A program made the position numbers and the translations under genes. Under the pieces are notes generated by a model, which did not search any database, was not told the origin of the DNA, and saw only the letters and a program-made list of their open reading frames with translations. 64,000 nt of DNA from CAWHNT01 sp963830775 (GTDB lineage: Bacteria > Pseudomonadota > Alphaproteobacteria > Geminicoccales > Geminicoccaceae): assembly GCA_963830775.1 (NCBI GenBank), contig CAWHNT010000050.1:62001-126000 (forward strand), written 5' to 3'. This document shows, piece after piece, positions 7,952-15,936 of the stretch (the stretch's first letter is position 1; every line of letters starts with the position of its first letter).

Positions 7952-9250
7952 ATGATGATCAGGGTTGCCGCCGGACTCCTGGCGGCGAGCACGCTTGCTA
8001 TCACGGTCGCAGCACCGGCTTCGGCCGACGTCTCGGTCAAGCTCGAGGAGGTGGCATCCGGCCTCACCCACCCGCTGGCGCTGGTAAGCCCGCCGGACGG
8101 CAGCAAGCGGAAGTTCGTGATCGAGCAGAAGGGCACCGTCCGGATCATCGATTCCGACGGCAGCCTGCTCGACGAGCCGTTCCTCGACATCCGCAACAAG
8201 CTCGTCCCGCTGCTGGCGGACTTCGACGAGCGCGGCGTGATCGGCCTTGCCTTCCATCCGAAGTACAAGGAAAATGGCAAGTTCTACGTCGCCTACACCA
8301 TGAAGCATAACGGCAAGGGCGACCCCGGCCGCCAGCTCTGGTGGGACCACCAGAATGTCGTGGCCGAGTACACGGTGTCGAAGGACGACCCGAACATCGC
8401 CAATCCGAACTCGGAGAAGGTGATCAGCGCCATCGATTGGCCGCAGTTCAACCACAACGGCCACTGGATCGGCTTCGGCAATGACGGGATGCTCTACATC
8501 TCGACCGGTGACGGCGGCTACGCCAACGACTGGGGCATCGGCCACAACGTGACCGAGGGCAACGGGCAGGATCTGATGGACCTGCACGGCAAGATGCTGC
8601 GCCTCGATGTCGACAGCGGCGACCCCTACGGCATCCCGCAGGACAACCCGTTCGCCAACCGCAACGACGCGCTGCCCGAGATCTTCGCACTCGGCCTGCG
8701 CAACCCGTGGCGCTGCTCGTTCGACATGGGCGGCAGCAACGAGCTCTTCTGCGGCGACGTGCAGCAGAACGCATTCGAGGAAGTCAGCATCATCTCCAAG
8801 GGTGCGAACCTCGGCTGGCGCAAGATGGAAGCCAGCAAGTGCTTCGACTACGTGAAGCCGAACGCCCATCCGGCCAGCTGCGACCAGGCCGGGCTGACCA
8901 TGCCGATCCTCGAGTACAAGAACTGCACGGCCATGCCCGACGGCTGCATGGGCATCTCGATCACCGGCGGCTACGTCTATCGCGGCGAGCACAAGGCCTG
9001 GGACGGCAAGTACATCTTCGGCGACTGGTCGAAGTCGTTCTCGGAGATGGACGGCCAGCTCTTCATCGGCAGCAAGAGCGGCGACGGCAAGTGGTCGATG
9101 GAGAAGGCCACCGTCAGCGGCATGGACAAGGTGCCCTACATCCTGGCTTTCGGGCAGGATGATGCCGGTGAGGTCTACGCCCTGACCTCGATCTCGACCG
9201 GTCCGGTCGGTGGTCACGACAAGATCTACCGGATCGCGCCGGCCCAGTAG
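7952..9250 (+). CDS. Secreted PQQ-dependent sugar dehydrogenase-like beta-propeller (glucose/sorbosone dehydrogenase family)
   Basis: About 432 residues from ATG 7952, chosen because GGGAGG (7938-7943) sits 8 bp upstream and a signal peptide starts here, ending near ASA|DVS. The mature protein is a GSDH-type six-bladed propeller: GLTHPLAL, RGVIGLAFHPKYKENGKFYV, FNHNGHWIGFGNDGMLYISTG, LHGKMLRLDVD, ALGLRNPWRCSFD and EEVSIISKGANLGWRKME follow the order seen in soluble PQQ glucose dehydrogenases and Hhip-like proteins. The NHNG His and the LRNPWR Arg match the catalytic/PQQ positions. It would oxidise an alcohol or aldose in the periplasm. First gene of the operon; a cytochrome c follows as the plausible electron acceptor. 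Confidence 0.88.
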   Translation: MMIRVAAGLLAASTLAITVAAPASADVSVKLEEVASGLTHPLALVSPPDGSKRKFVIEQKGTVRIIDSDGSLLDEPFLDIRNKLVPLLADFDERGVIGLAFHPKYKENGKFYVAYTMKHNGKGDPGRQLWWDHQNVVAEYTVSKDDPNIANPNSEKVISAIDWPQFNHNGHWIGFGNDGMLYISTGDGGYANDWGIGHNVTEGNGQDLMDLHGKMLRLDVDSGDPYGIPQDNPFANRNDALPEIFALGLRNPWRCSFDMGGSNELFCGDVQQNAFEEVSIISKGANLGWRKMEASKCFDYVKPNAHPASCDQAGLTMPILEYKNCTAMPDGCMGISITGGYVYRGEHKAWDGKYIFGDWSKSFSEMDGQLFIGSKSGDGKWSMEKATVSGMDKVPYILAFGQDDAGEVYALTSISTGPVGGHDKIYRIAPAQ

Positions 9251-9259
9251 GCCTGATGT

Positions 9260-9298
9260 GGCGGCGGCTCCGGATCGCTCGCGGCCGGAGCCGCCGCC
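9260..9298 (+). promoter_or_regulatory. Strong intercistronic stem-loop after the first propeller gene
   Basis: A perfect 14-bp inverted repeat, GGCGGCGGCTCCGG (9260-9273) and CCGGAGCCGCCGCC (9285-9298) with an 11-nt loop, begins 10 bp after the stop. No T-tract follows, so it is not a classical intrinsic terminator; it could protect the upstream mRNA or attenuate expression of the genes below. Confidence 0.6.
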
Positions 9299-9340
9299 CT
9301 CGTCGCAAGCAGAATCTTGGCTGATGGCCGGGGGGCCACC

Positions 9341-9716
9341 TTGACCTATTCGACGTTGAAGCTGGTGACGCTGGGCTCTGGCCCTCGCCATGGGTGCCGG
9401 GGGTGTGGTGCTGGCGCAGGACCAGCCTGCCGAGGCGCCGGAGCCGGCACCCGAGTTCACGGCCGAGTTCATGAGCGACCCGGCCAATGCCGCGGCCGGC
9501 AAGGCCATCTGGGACGAGCAGTGCACGCACTGCCACGGCCGCAAGGCCTATCCCGGCAAGGCGCCCAAGCTGCAGCCCAAGCGCTACAAGCCCGATTTCG
9601 TCTGGGACCGCGTGGCCAACGGCTTCCGCGGCATGCCGCCCTGGAAGGACGTCTACTCGCCCGAGGAGCTGAAGCAGATCGTGGCCTGGGTGATGAACCG
9701 GAAGTTCTCGCCATGA
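9341..9716 (+). CDS. Small c-type cytochrome, signal peptide broken by one extra base
   Basis: The open part (ATG 9390) encodes AQDQPAEAPEPAPEF followed by a cytochrome c domain with the heme motif CTHCH and a likely axial Met in RGMPPW, ending NRKFSP. The signal peptide is split: the frame before about 9373 reads TLKLVTL and the frame after reads ALALAMGAGGVVLAQD. Removing one G from the GGG at 9373-9375 joins them into a normal Sec signal peptide starting at TTG 9341 or TTG 9356. Periplasmic one-heme electron carrier, placed to take electrons from the propeller dehydrogenase. The stop overlaps the eboD ATG (ATGA, 9713-9716). Confidence 0.8.
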
Positions 9717-10912
9717 GCACGCTCGACGCCGATCAAGCCCTGCTCGAGGACGTGCATCTCCAGCGCTTCTCGGTCACTTATGACTATCCGGTGTGGTTCA
9801 CCCGCGACCTGTTCGACCCGAGCAACCCCATCCTGCTCGACGCGGTGGCGCGCCACGAGCCCGAGCGACGGCATCGGGCGGTGGTCTTCCTCGACGAAGG
9901 CGTGGCCAACCAGCTCCCGGATCTCGCCCGCCGGATCGAGCGTTACGCCCAGGCCCACAGCCAGCAGCTCGAGCTTGCGGGCCCGGTCCACCTCGTCAAT
10001 GGCGGCGAGGCGGTCAAGAACGACTACGACATCATCCTCAACCTGCTGCGCCGCCTGCAGAGCCTGGCGATCGACCGCCAGTCCTTCGTGATCGCGGTCG
10101 GTGGCGGCGCGGTGCTCGACATGGCGGGCTTCACGGCCACCATCTGCCATCGCGGCGTGCGCCACATCCGCGTGCCGACGACGGTGCTGTCACAGAACGA
10201 TTCCGGCGTCGGCGTGAAGAACGGTGTGAACGCCTTCGGCCAGAAGAACTATCTGGGCACCTTCGCCGCGCCCTTCGCGGTCATCAACGATTCCGCCTTC
10301 ATCGACGTGCTGCCCGGCCGCGACAAGCGCGCCGGCATGGCCGAGGCCGTGAAGGTCGCACTGATCCGCGACCGCTCCTTCTTCGAGTGGCTGGAGGCCG
10401 AGGCCGAGGCGCTCGCCCGCTTCGACGTGCGGGCCCTCGACATCCTGATCCGCCGCTGCGCCCTGCTGCACATGCGCCAGATCGCGCATGGCGGCGACCC
10501 GTTCGAGCGCGGCAGCGCCCGACCGCTCGATTACGGCCACTGGTCGGCCCACAAGCTGGAGACGCTGAGCGGGCACGAGCTGCGCCACGGCGAGGCTGTG
10601 GCCCTGGGGATCGCCCTCGATGCGCGCTACTCCGTGCTCAGCGGGTTGCTCGAGCCCGGCCAGGAGGAGCGCGTCTGGCAGCTGCTCCGCCGGCTGGGCT
10701 TCCGGCTCTGGCACGAGACGCTGGAGAAGCGCGTCTCCGACGGCAGCCGCGCAGTGATGGGCGGCCTGCGCGACTTCCGCGAGCATCTGGGCGGTGATCT
10801 CACCATCACGCTCCTCAAGGAGATCGGCGTCGGGGTCGAGGTGCATGAGATGGAGGAGGACCTGGTCCTCAAGTCCATCGCCTGGCTGCGCCAGCACGAG
10901 GCCCAGGGATGA
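9713..10912 (+). CDS. eboD: EboD-like 3-dehydroquinate-synthase-family sugar phosphate cyclase
   Basis: About 399 residues, starting at the ATG that overlaps the cytochrome stop. The fold is that of 3-dehydroquinate synthase: NAD-binding VIAVGGGAVLDMAGF near residues 123-137, then VPTTVLSQNDSGVGVKNGVN where AroB has [20 protein letters not shown]. Metal ligands are present: E in GMAEAVKVAL, H in LDYGHWSAHKLE and H in ELRHGEAVALG. The altered substrate loop (GVGVKNGVN) and the long N-terminus argue against a housekeeping AroB and for the separate EboD branch of sugar phosphate cyclases, whose product is not established. NAD- and Zn-dependent, cytosolic. It overlaps eboE by ATGA at 10909-10912. 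Confidence 0.88.
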   Translation: MSTLDADQALLEDVHLQRFSVTYDYPVWFTRDLFDPSNPILLDAVARHEPERRHRAVVFLDEGVANQLPDLARRIERYAQAHSQQLELAGPVHLVNGGEAVKNDYDIILNLLRRLQSLAIDRQSFVIAVGGGAVLDMAGFTATICHRGVRHIRVPTTVLSQNDSGVGVKNGVNAFGQKNYLGTFAAPFAVINDSAFIDVLPGRDKRAGMAEAVKVALIRDRSFFEWLEAEAEALARFDVRALDILIRRCALLHMRQIAHGGDPFERGSARPLDYGHWSAHKLETLSGHELRHGEAVALGIALDARYSVLSGLLEPGQEERVWQLLRRLGFRLWHETLEKRVSDGSRAVMGGLRDFREHLGGDLTITLLKEIGVGVEVHEMEEDLVLKSIAWLRQHEAQG

Positions 10913-12078
10913 GGCTCGCCAGCCTCCCGGGTGCCCCGCATCTCACCTACTGCACCAACATCCACGCAGGGGAGAGCTGGCCGGACATCCGTGCCAGCCT
11001 CGAGAGCTTCCTGCCCGAGATCAGGCGGGAGGTCTCGCCCGACGCCCCCATGGGCGTGGGCCTCAGGCTCTCCGGCATCGCCGCCGACGCGCTTGCCGCA
11101 CCCGAGGCGCTGGCCGAGCTCAAGGCCTTCCTCGACCGCGAAGGCCTCTACGTCTTCACCCTCAATGCCTTTCCCTACGGCCCCTTCCACGGCACCCGGG
11201 TGAAGGAGGAGGTCTACCAGCCCGATTGGACCACGCCCGAGCGCCTGCGCTTCACCAACCTCGCCGCCGACATCCAGGCCGAGCTTCTGCCGGACGGCAT
11301 GGAAGGCAGCGTCAGCACCGTCCCCGGCACCTTCAAGCCGCTCGCGACCCCAGGTGCCGTGGACCGCATCGCCGACGCGATGCTCCAGCACTGCGCCCAT
11401 CTCGTCGAGCTGGAGCGCCGGACCGGCAAGCGGATCACGCTGGCGGTCGAGCCCGAGCCCTACTGCTTCCTGGAGACGATCGAGGAGACGATCGCCTTCT
11501 GGCAGGAGCGCCTCCTCTCGGCCGCAGCCGCCCGCGGCCTCGGCGAGGAGGCCGTCCGCCGCCATCTCGGCGTCTGCTACGATGTCTGCCATGCTGCCGT
11601 GGAGTACGAGGATCCGATCGGCAGCCTCGAGGCGCTGGCCAGAGCCGGCATCCGCGTGACCAAGCTGCAGCTCTCGGCGGCCATCCGCGTGCCCGTGGTC
11701 GACGGCAACACCGAGGCCCTGCTCCGTCCCTTCGACGTCGGTGTCTACCTGCACCAGACGATCGAGCGCCGCGACGGCCGCCTAACCCGCCACCCGGACC
11801 TCGGCCCTGCCTTCGAGGCGCTGCGTGCCGGCAAGGCCGGGGGCGAGTGGCGCGTCCACTGCCACGTTCCGGTCTTCCTCGACCGCTACGGCGAGCTGCG
11901 CTCGACCCAGGACTTCCTGGCCGAGATCCTGGCCTACTGCCGCAAGCACCATGTCTCGGACCATCTCGAGGCCGAGACCTACACCTGGGACGTGCTGCCG
12001 GCCGAGCATAAGGGGGCGAGCAAGGCGGGCGCCATTGCCCGCGAGCTGCTCTGGGTGCGGGAGCAGCTGCAGGCATGA
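10909..12078 (+). CDS. eboE: EboE, sugar phosphate isomerase/epimerase-like TIM-barrel protein
   Basis: A 389-residue protein of the xylose-isomerase-like TIM-barrel group. The start HLTYCTNIHAGESWPDI near residues 12-28 is characteristic of the EboE ('metabolite traffic') family. Candidate metal ligands are spread along the barrel: ITLAVEPEPYCFLETIEE, GVCYDVCHAAVEYEDP, WRVHCHVPVFLDRYGE and the end HLEAETYTWDVLP. Soluble and cytosolic. Both ends overlap neighbours by 4 bp (eboD, eboC), a strong sign of coupled translation. Reaction unknown; it may isomerise the EboD product (inference). Confidence 0.9.
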   Translation: MRLASLPGAPHLTYCTNIHAGESWPDIRASLESFLPEIRREVSPDAPMGVGLRLSGIAADALAAPEALAELKAFLDREGLYVFTLNAFPYGPFHGTRVKEEVYQPDWTTPERLRFTNLAADIQAELLPDGMEGSVSTVPGTFKPLATPGAVDRIADAMLQHCAHLVELERRTGKRITLAVEPEPYCFLETIEETIAFWQERLLSAAAARGLGEEAVRRHLGVCYDVCHAAVEYEDPIGSLEALARAGIRVTKLQLSAAIRVPVVDGNTEALLRPFDVGVYLHQTIERRDGRLTRHPDLGPAFEALRAGKAGGEWRVHCHVPVFLDRYGELRSTQDFLAEILAYCRKHHVSDHLEAETYTWDVLPAEHKGASKAGAIARELLWVREQLQA

Positions 12079-12944
12079 CCGTGGCCGGCCTCGCAGGCCC
12101 TCATCGGTTCGACTTGGGTGTGGCCCTCCGCCTGGGCCGGGTCTCGAACCTGCCCACCGTATGGACCAACGTGCTGGCCGGCATCGTGCTGGCCGGCGCC
12201 GATCCCGCCTCGGCCCTCGTGATTCCGGTCCTGCTCGGCGCCTCGCTCCTCTATGTCGGCGGGATGTACCTGAACGACGCGTTCGACGCCGAGATCGACG
12301 CGCGCCATCGGTCCAGCCGGCCCATTCCCGCCGGCCTCGTTCAGCGGCAGACCGTTTTCCAGGCCGGCTTCGGCATGCTGGCAGCCGGCGTGCTGCTCTT
12401 CCTGCTCGGCGGCTGGGGTGCGGGCTTGGCAGCCCTCGTGCTGGCTGCCCTGATCGTCCTCTACAACTGGCACCACAAGGCCAACCCGCTGAGCCCGGTC
12501 GTCATGGGCCTTTGCCGCTTCATGGTCTATGTGGCAGCCGGTGTGGCTCTTGCAGGCGACGCACCCTGGCTCGGTGCAGCACTCCTGCTGAGCTACCTGA
12601 TCGGCCTCACCTACGCCGCCAAGCAGGAGCACCTGAACGAGCTGGGCAGCGCCTGGCCTCTGGCCTGCCTCGCTTTGCCGTTGGCCTATGGCCTCACTCT
12701 CCTCGGCACCGGCTGGCTCACGGTCCTGATCTGGCTGGGCCTTGCCGCCTGGGTGCTTTGGGCCCTTTCCTTCCTCTTCCGTCAGCCGCGCGTAGTTCCC
12801 CGGGCGGTCGTGTCCCTTATCGCGGGCATCTCGCTGCTCGATGCGCTGCTCTGCGCCGGCAGCGGTGCCCCGGGCGTGGCCATGCTGTGCGTGGCAGGCT
12901 TCGCGCTGACGCTGGCCCTGCAACGAGTGGTCCCCGGCACATGA
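12075..12944 (+). CDS. eboC: EboC, UbiA-family membrane prenyltransferase
   Basis: A 289-residue integral membrane protein with about eight hydrophobic segments. The UbiA aspartate motif 1 is YLNDAFDAEIDARHRSSRPIP near residues 72-92 (ND-x-x-D-x-x-x-D); the second Asp-rich motif is degenerate, reading LTYAAKQEHLNEL, as is common for EboC. It should transfer a prenyl chain from an allylic diphosphate to a polar acceptor at the inner membrane. Idi in the divergent arm would supply the donor precursor. It overlaps eboE by ATGA and the next cytochrome by ATGATG at 12941. Confidence 0.9.
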   Translation: MTVAGLAGPHRFDLGVALRLGRVSNLPTVWTNVLAGIVLAGADPASALVIPVLLGASLLYVGGMYLNDAFDAEIDARHRSSRPIPAGLVQRQTVFQAGFGMLAAGVLLFLLGGWGAGLAALVLAALIVLYNWHHKANPLSPVVMGLCRFMVYVAAGVALAGDAPWLGAALLLSYLIGLTYAAKQEHLNELGSAWPLACLALPLAYGLTLLGTGWLTVLIWLGLAAWVLWALSFLFRQPRVVPRAVVSLIAGISLLDALLCAGSGAPGVAMLCVAGFALTLALQRVVPGT

Positions 12945-13291
12945 TGAAAGCAGTCACCCTCGGCCTCGTTCTCTGCGCCGCAGCGCTCCCGGTGCTGGCG
13001 CAGGCGCCGGCCGGCGACACGGCCAACGGTGCCAAGCTGTTCAAGCGCTACTGCGCCGGCTGCCATGGAGCCGACGGGCGCGGCGGCGCGCAGACCTTCA
13101 TGCCGCACATCGAGAACCTGACCAAGAAGGGCTACATCGACCAGGTGCCCGACGACTACCTCTACGGCGTGATCGCAGAAGGCGGCGTCTCGGTCGGCAA
13201 GAGCTCGTACATGCCGGCCTGGGGCAAGACGCTCTCGGAGCAGGACATCCGGGACATCATCGCCCACATCCGCTCGCTACCCATCTACTGA
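12941..13291 (+). CDS. Second periplasmic c-type cytochrome
   Basis: 116 residues with an intact signal peptide (MMKAVTLGLVLCAAALPVLAQ) and one heme site CAGCH near residue 38, in the context LFKRYCAGCHGADGRGG. The likely axial Met is in SSYMPAWGKTLSEQD. A class I, cbb3-CcoP/alcohol-dehydrogenase-like cytochrome domain of about 90 residues. It lies between eboC and the second propeller gene and mirrors the first propeller-cytochrome pair. Start ATG 12941 overlaps the eboC stop. Confidence 0.92.
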   Translation: MMKAVTLGLVLCAAALPVLAQAPAGDTANGAKLFKRYCAGCHGADGRGGAQTFMPHIENLTKKGYIDQVPDDYLYGVIAEGGVSVGKSSYMPAWGKTLSEQDIRDIIAHIRSLPIY

Positions 13292-13352
13292 GAAGGGTTT
13301 TGCGTGGCCGGACGCCTGAACCGGGCGGCGGCCGCAACTTGGGGGGCTGAAC

Positions 13353-14996
13353 ATGCGAACAACAACGAAGATGCTGGCGCTGGCAGGCGGGGTATCGCTT
13401 CTCGCGATCTCGCCGGCTCTGGCCGACATGCAGGGCACCGGCCAGTCGGCCGGCTGGGAGAAGCGGATCGCGGTCAAGCCCGATCCGTCCAAGGTGGTGG
13501 TGCCCGAGGGCTACGAGGTCGGCATCCTGGCCTCGGGCCTCGATACCCCGTCCTCGGCCACCGTCGACAAGGAGGGCAATGTCTGGGTCGCGATCTCCGG
13601 CAAGCTGCTGGGTGGCCCGGACGAGATCGACCCTGCCCATGTCAAGGTGTTCGACAAGACCGGGAAGCTGATCAAGGAAGTCGGCAAGGGCACGTTCACC
13701 ACGGTGATGAACGAGATCGCCTATTGCGCCGAGACCGACACCATCATCATTCCCGAGTACGGTGAGAAGATCTGGCAGCAGAAGGGGATCGACGGCAAGC
13801 TCGAGCTGATCGTCCAGGATCTGCCGATCGGCGACCACCGCAACGGCGGTGCCACCTGCAAGGACGGCTATCTCTATTTCGCCCTCGGCCTGCCGAGCAA
13901 CACCGGCTTCGCCGATCCCGACAATCACGGCTGGACCGACATCCCGAACGACCCGTTCTGGGCCAAGCATCAGGACGGACACGGCACCACGCCGCACGAT
14001 CCGGTCTGCCGCGACATCGTCCACACTGGCCTCAACGTGAAGTCGAGCGATGGCCGGCTCACCGGTGCGCTCCTGCCGGTCGGCGTCGCCGCCAAGCCTG
14101 GCCAGGTGATCAAGGCCCAGGTGCCTTGCGGCGGCTCGGTCATGCGGGTCAAGATGAGCGACCGCGGCCAGGACGGGCTCTACGCGCACGAGAAGATGGA
14201 GGTCTACGCCTACGGCTTCCGCAACCAGGCGGGCGTCGAGTTCGGACCCAAGGGCAGCAAGTTCGAGAACGCGCTGGCCGTCTCCGACAACGGTGCCAAC
14301 GATCTCGGCAACCGCCGCGTCGCCAACGGTGCCGAGAAGCTCTTCATCGTCACCGAGAAGGGCCAGGACGCCGGCTTCCCGGACAAGGAAGGCTTCAACT
14401 TCGTCACCAATAAGCGCTTCGGCTGGCGCAACTACAACGGTGCCCCGATCGACCGGCCCTACCCGAACCTCTACATCGGCGAGGATCCGTTCATCCCGGC
14501 CAAGGTGGCCTACCGGTTCGCACCGCACCTTGAGGGCAACCGGGGCGTGCCGCTGATCGCCGCCAACCCGAACCCGGACGGCTACATCAACCCGATCCTG
14601 GAGTGGGACACCAACAACCCGATCGACGGCATCGCCTGGAGTGCCAAGGGCTTCGGGACCGACAACAGCCTCTTCGGTGCGGTCTACGGCATCCTCGACA
14701 CCGGGCCCGAGAGTCTCGTCCCGACCTGGCCTGCTGTGCTCCATGTCGAGTTCCTGGAGCCAACTGGCGTGAAGTGGTCCTACTTTGCCCGCAACAAGGA
14801 GATGGGGCCAAGCGCCTACCAGAAGCCCGAGAACGTGGGTGGTCTGGAGCGGCCGAACGACGTCGTCTTCAGCCCCGATGGCAAGACCATGTACATCGTC
14901 GACTATGGTGAAGTGTACACCGACTTCACCATGCCTTCGCCCTTCTACACCGTGCCCAAGTCGGGCGTGATCTGGACCGTCACCCGCAAGGGCTGA
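13353..14996 (+). CDS. Second secreted sugar-dehydrogenase-like beta-propeller protein
   Basis: 547 residues with a signal peptide (cleavage near ALA|DMQ) and GGGG upstream of ATG 13353. The mature chain has repeated propeller blades: YEVGILASGLDTPSSATVDK, ATCKDGYLYFALGLPSNTGF, YAYGFRNQAGVEFGPKG, AVSDNGANDLGNRRVANG and LERPNDVVFSPDGKTMYIVD. It is only distantly like the first propeller and carries an insertion rich in Asp/His (DPDNHGWTDIPNDPFWAKHQ) that could bind a metal. Cys in VCRDIVHT and QVPCGGSV may form a disulfide. Probable periplasmic oxidoreductase of the PQQ-sugar dehydrogenase superfamily; a ligand-binding or lactonase role is possible. Confidence 0.8.
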   Translation: MRTTTKMLALAGGVSLLAISPALADMQGTGQSAGWEKRIAVKPDPSKVVVPEGYEVGILASGLDTPSSATVDKEGNVWVAISGKLLGGPDEIDPAHVKVFDKTGKLIKEVGKGTFTTVMNEIAYCAETDTIIIPEYGEKIWQQKGIDGKLELIVQDLPIGDHRNGGATCKDGYLYFALGLPSNTGFADPDNHGWTDIPNDPFWAKHQDGHGTTPHDPVCRDIVHTGLNVKSSDGRLTGALLPVGVAAKPGQVIKAQVPCGGSVMRVKMSDRGQDGLYAHEKMEVYAYGFRNQAGVEFGPKGSKFENALAVSDNGANDLGNRRVANGAEKLFIVTEKGQDAGFPDKEGFNFVTNKRFGWRNYNGAPIDRPYPNLYIGEDPFIPAKVAYRFAPHLEGNRGVPLIAANPNPDGYINPILEWDTNNPIDGIAWSAKGFGTDNSLFGAVYGILDTGPESLVPTWPAVLHVEFLEPTGVKWSYFARNKEMGPSAYQKPENVGGLERPNDVVFSPDGKTMYIVDYGEVYTDFTMPSPFYTVPKSGVIWTVTRKG

Positions 14997-15050
14997 CCAG
15001 GAGAACGGGGCCCCGGTGGCGGCAGCGCCGCCGGGCCTCACCTTCATCCC

Positions 15051-15914
15051 ATGACTCCTCAGGACCTCCTCACCTCCTGGGTCCGGCGCCAGGCCCCGCC
15101 CGATGCCGCCCAGTGGCTCGACACACGCCTCGCCGCCCTCGCCGCCGGTGCCCCCGAGCGCGACCTCGTCATCGCGCTGGGCTTCATCCCCCGCCGCCTC
15201 GGCAAGGCCGATCTCGCACTCGACGAGGCCGACCTGGCCGCCGCACAGGCTGCCCGCCAGGGCTGGGACCCGACCGGCTGGAGCCTCGACCAGGCGGCCC
15301 GCCTCGCCCTCCTGCTCGCCAGCCACGACGGCGACGAGGCCGCCTTCGCCCGACGCATCAACTCCTTGTGCCAGACCGGCGACGTGGGCGAGCTGGTGGC
15401 CTTCTATCGCGGCCTGCCGCTCTATCCCGGCCAATCCCTCCTCCAGGCCCGTGCCCGCGAGGGCGTGCGCTCCGGCATGCGCCCCGTGTTCGAGGCCGTG
15501 GCCCATCGCAACCCCTACCCGCGCGAGCAGTTCGACGAGGAGGCCTGGAACCAGATGGTGGTGAAGGCCTTCTTCATCGGCAGCGAGCTCTGGCCCATCC
15601 AGGGCCTGGACGAGCGCCGCAACGCCGACCTCGCCCGCATGCTGGTCGACCTCGCCCATGAGCGGCGGGCCGCCTCCCGCCCGGTCTCGCCCGAGCTCTG
15701 GCGCTGCGTCGGCCGATTTGCGGACGCCGCAATGCTTGAGGATTTGGCTCAGGTGCTGGAATCGGAAAACGAACCCGAGCGGCGGGCCGCCGCCCTCGCC
15801 CTTGCGGACTGCCCCAAGCCCGAAGCACGCGCCATCCTCGCCAAGGTGCCCGAACTGGAGCGAGCGGTCGCCGACCGCCGGCTCGACTGGTCGATGGTGC
15901 GGACGCTATCCTGA
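15051..15914 (+). CDS. eboA: EboA domain protein
   Basis: A 287-residue soluble, helix-rich protein matching the EboA type: LVIALGFIPRRLGKADLALD near residue 40, GLPLYPGQSLLQARAREGVRSG near 122, and NQMVVKAFFIGSELWPIQGLDER near 170. The C-terminus has HEAT-like helices (RRAAALALADCP). No catalytic motif is evident and no function is known for the family beyond its constant presence in ebo operons. It is 55 bp after the second propeller gene, with a hairpin-forming G+C-rich stretch in the gap (about 15010-15035), and 22 bp before eboB. Confidence 0.88.
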   Translation: MTPQDLLTSWVRRQAPPDAAQWLDTRLAALAAGAPERDLVIALGFIPRRLGKADLALDEADLAAAQAARQGWDPTGWSLDQAARLALLLASHDGDEAAFARRINSLCQTGDVGELVAFYRGLPLYPGQSLLQARAREGVRSGMRPVFEAVAHRNPYPREQFDEEAWNQMVVKAFFIGSELWPIQGLDERRNADLARMLVDLAHERRAASRPVSPELWRCVGRFADAAMLEDLAQVLESENEPERRAAALALADCPKPEARAILAKVPELERAVADRRLDWSMVRTLS

Positions 15915-15936
15915 CCCTCCCCAGGGAGCCAGACCC

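Noticed and set aside
9713..10912. Housekeeping aroB
   Set aside because: The changed substrate loop, long N-terminus and overlap with cytochrome and eboE genes fit EboD better than a shikimate-pathway enzyme.
13257..15659. 800-residue minus-strand ORF opposite the second propeller and eboA
   Set aside because: Antisense shadow of genes with clear domains and signal peptides; rich in G, V, A, H, D repeats typical of shadow frames.
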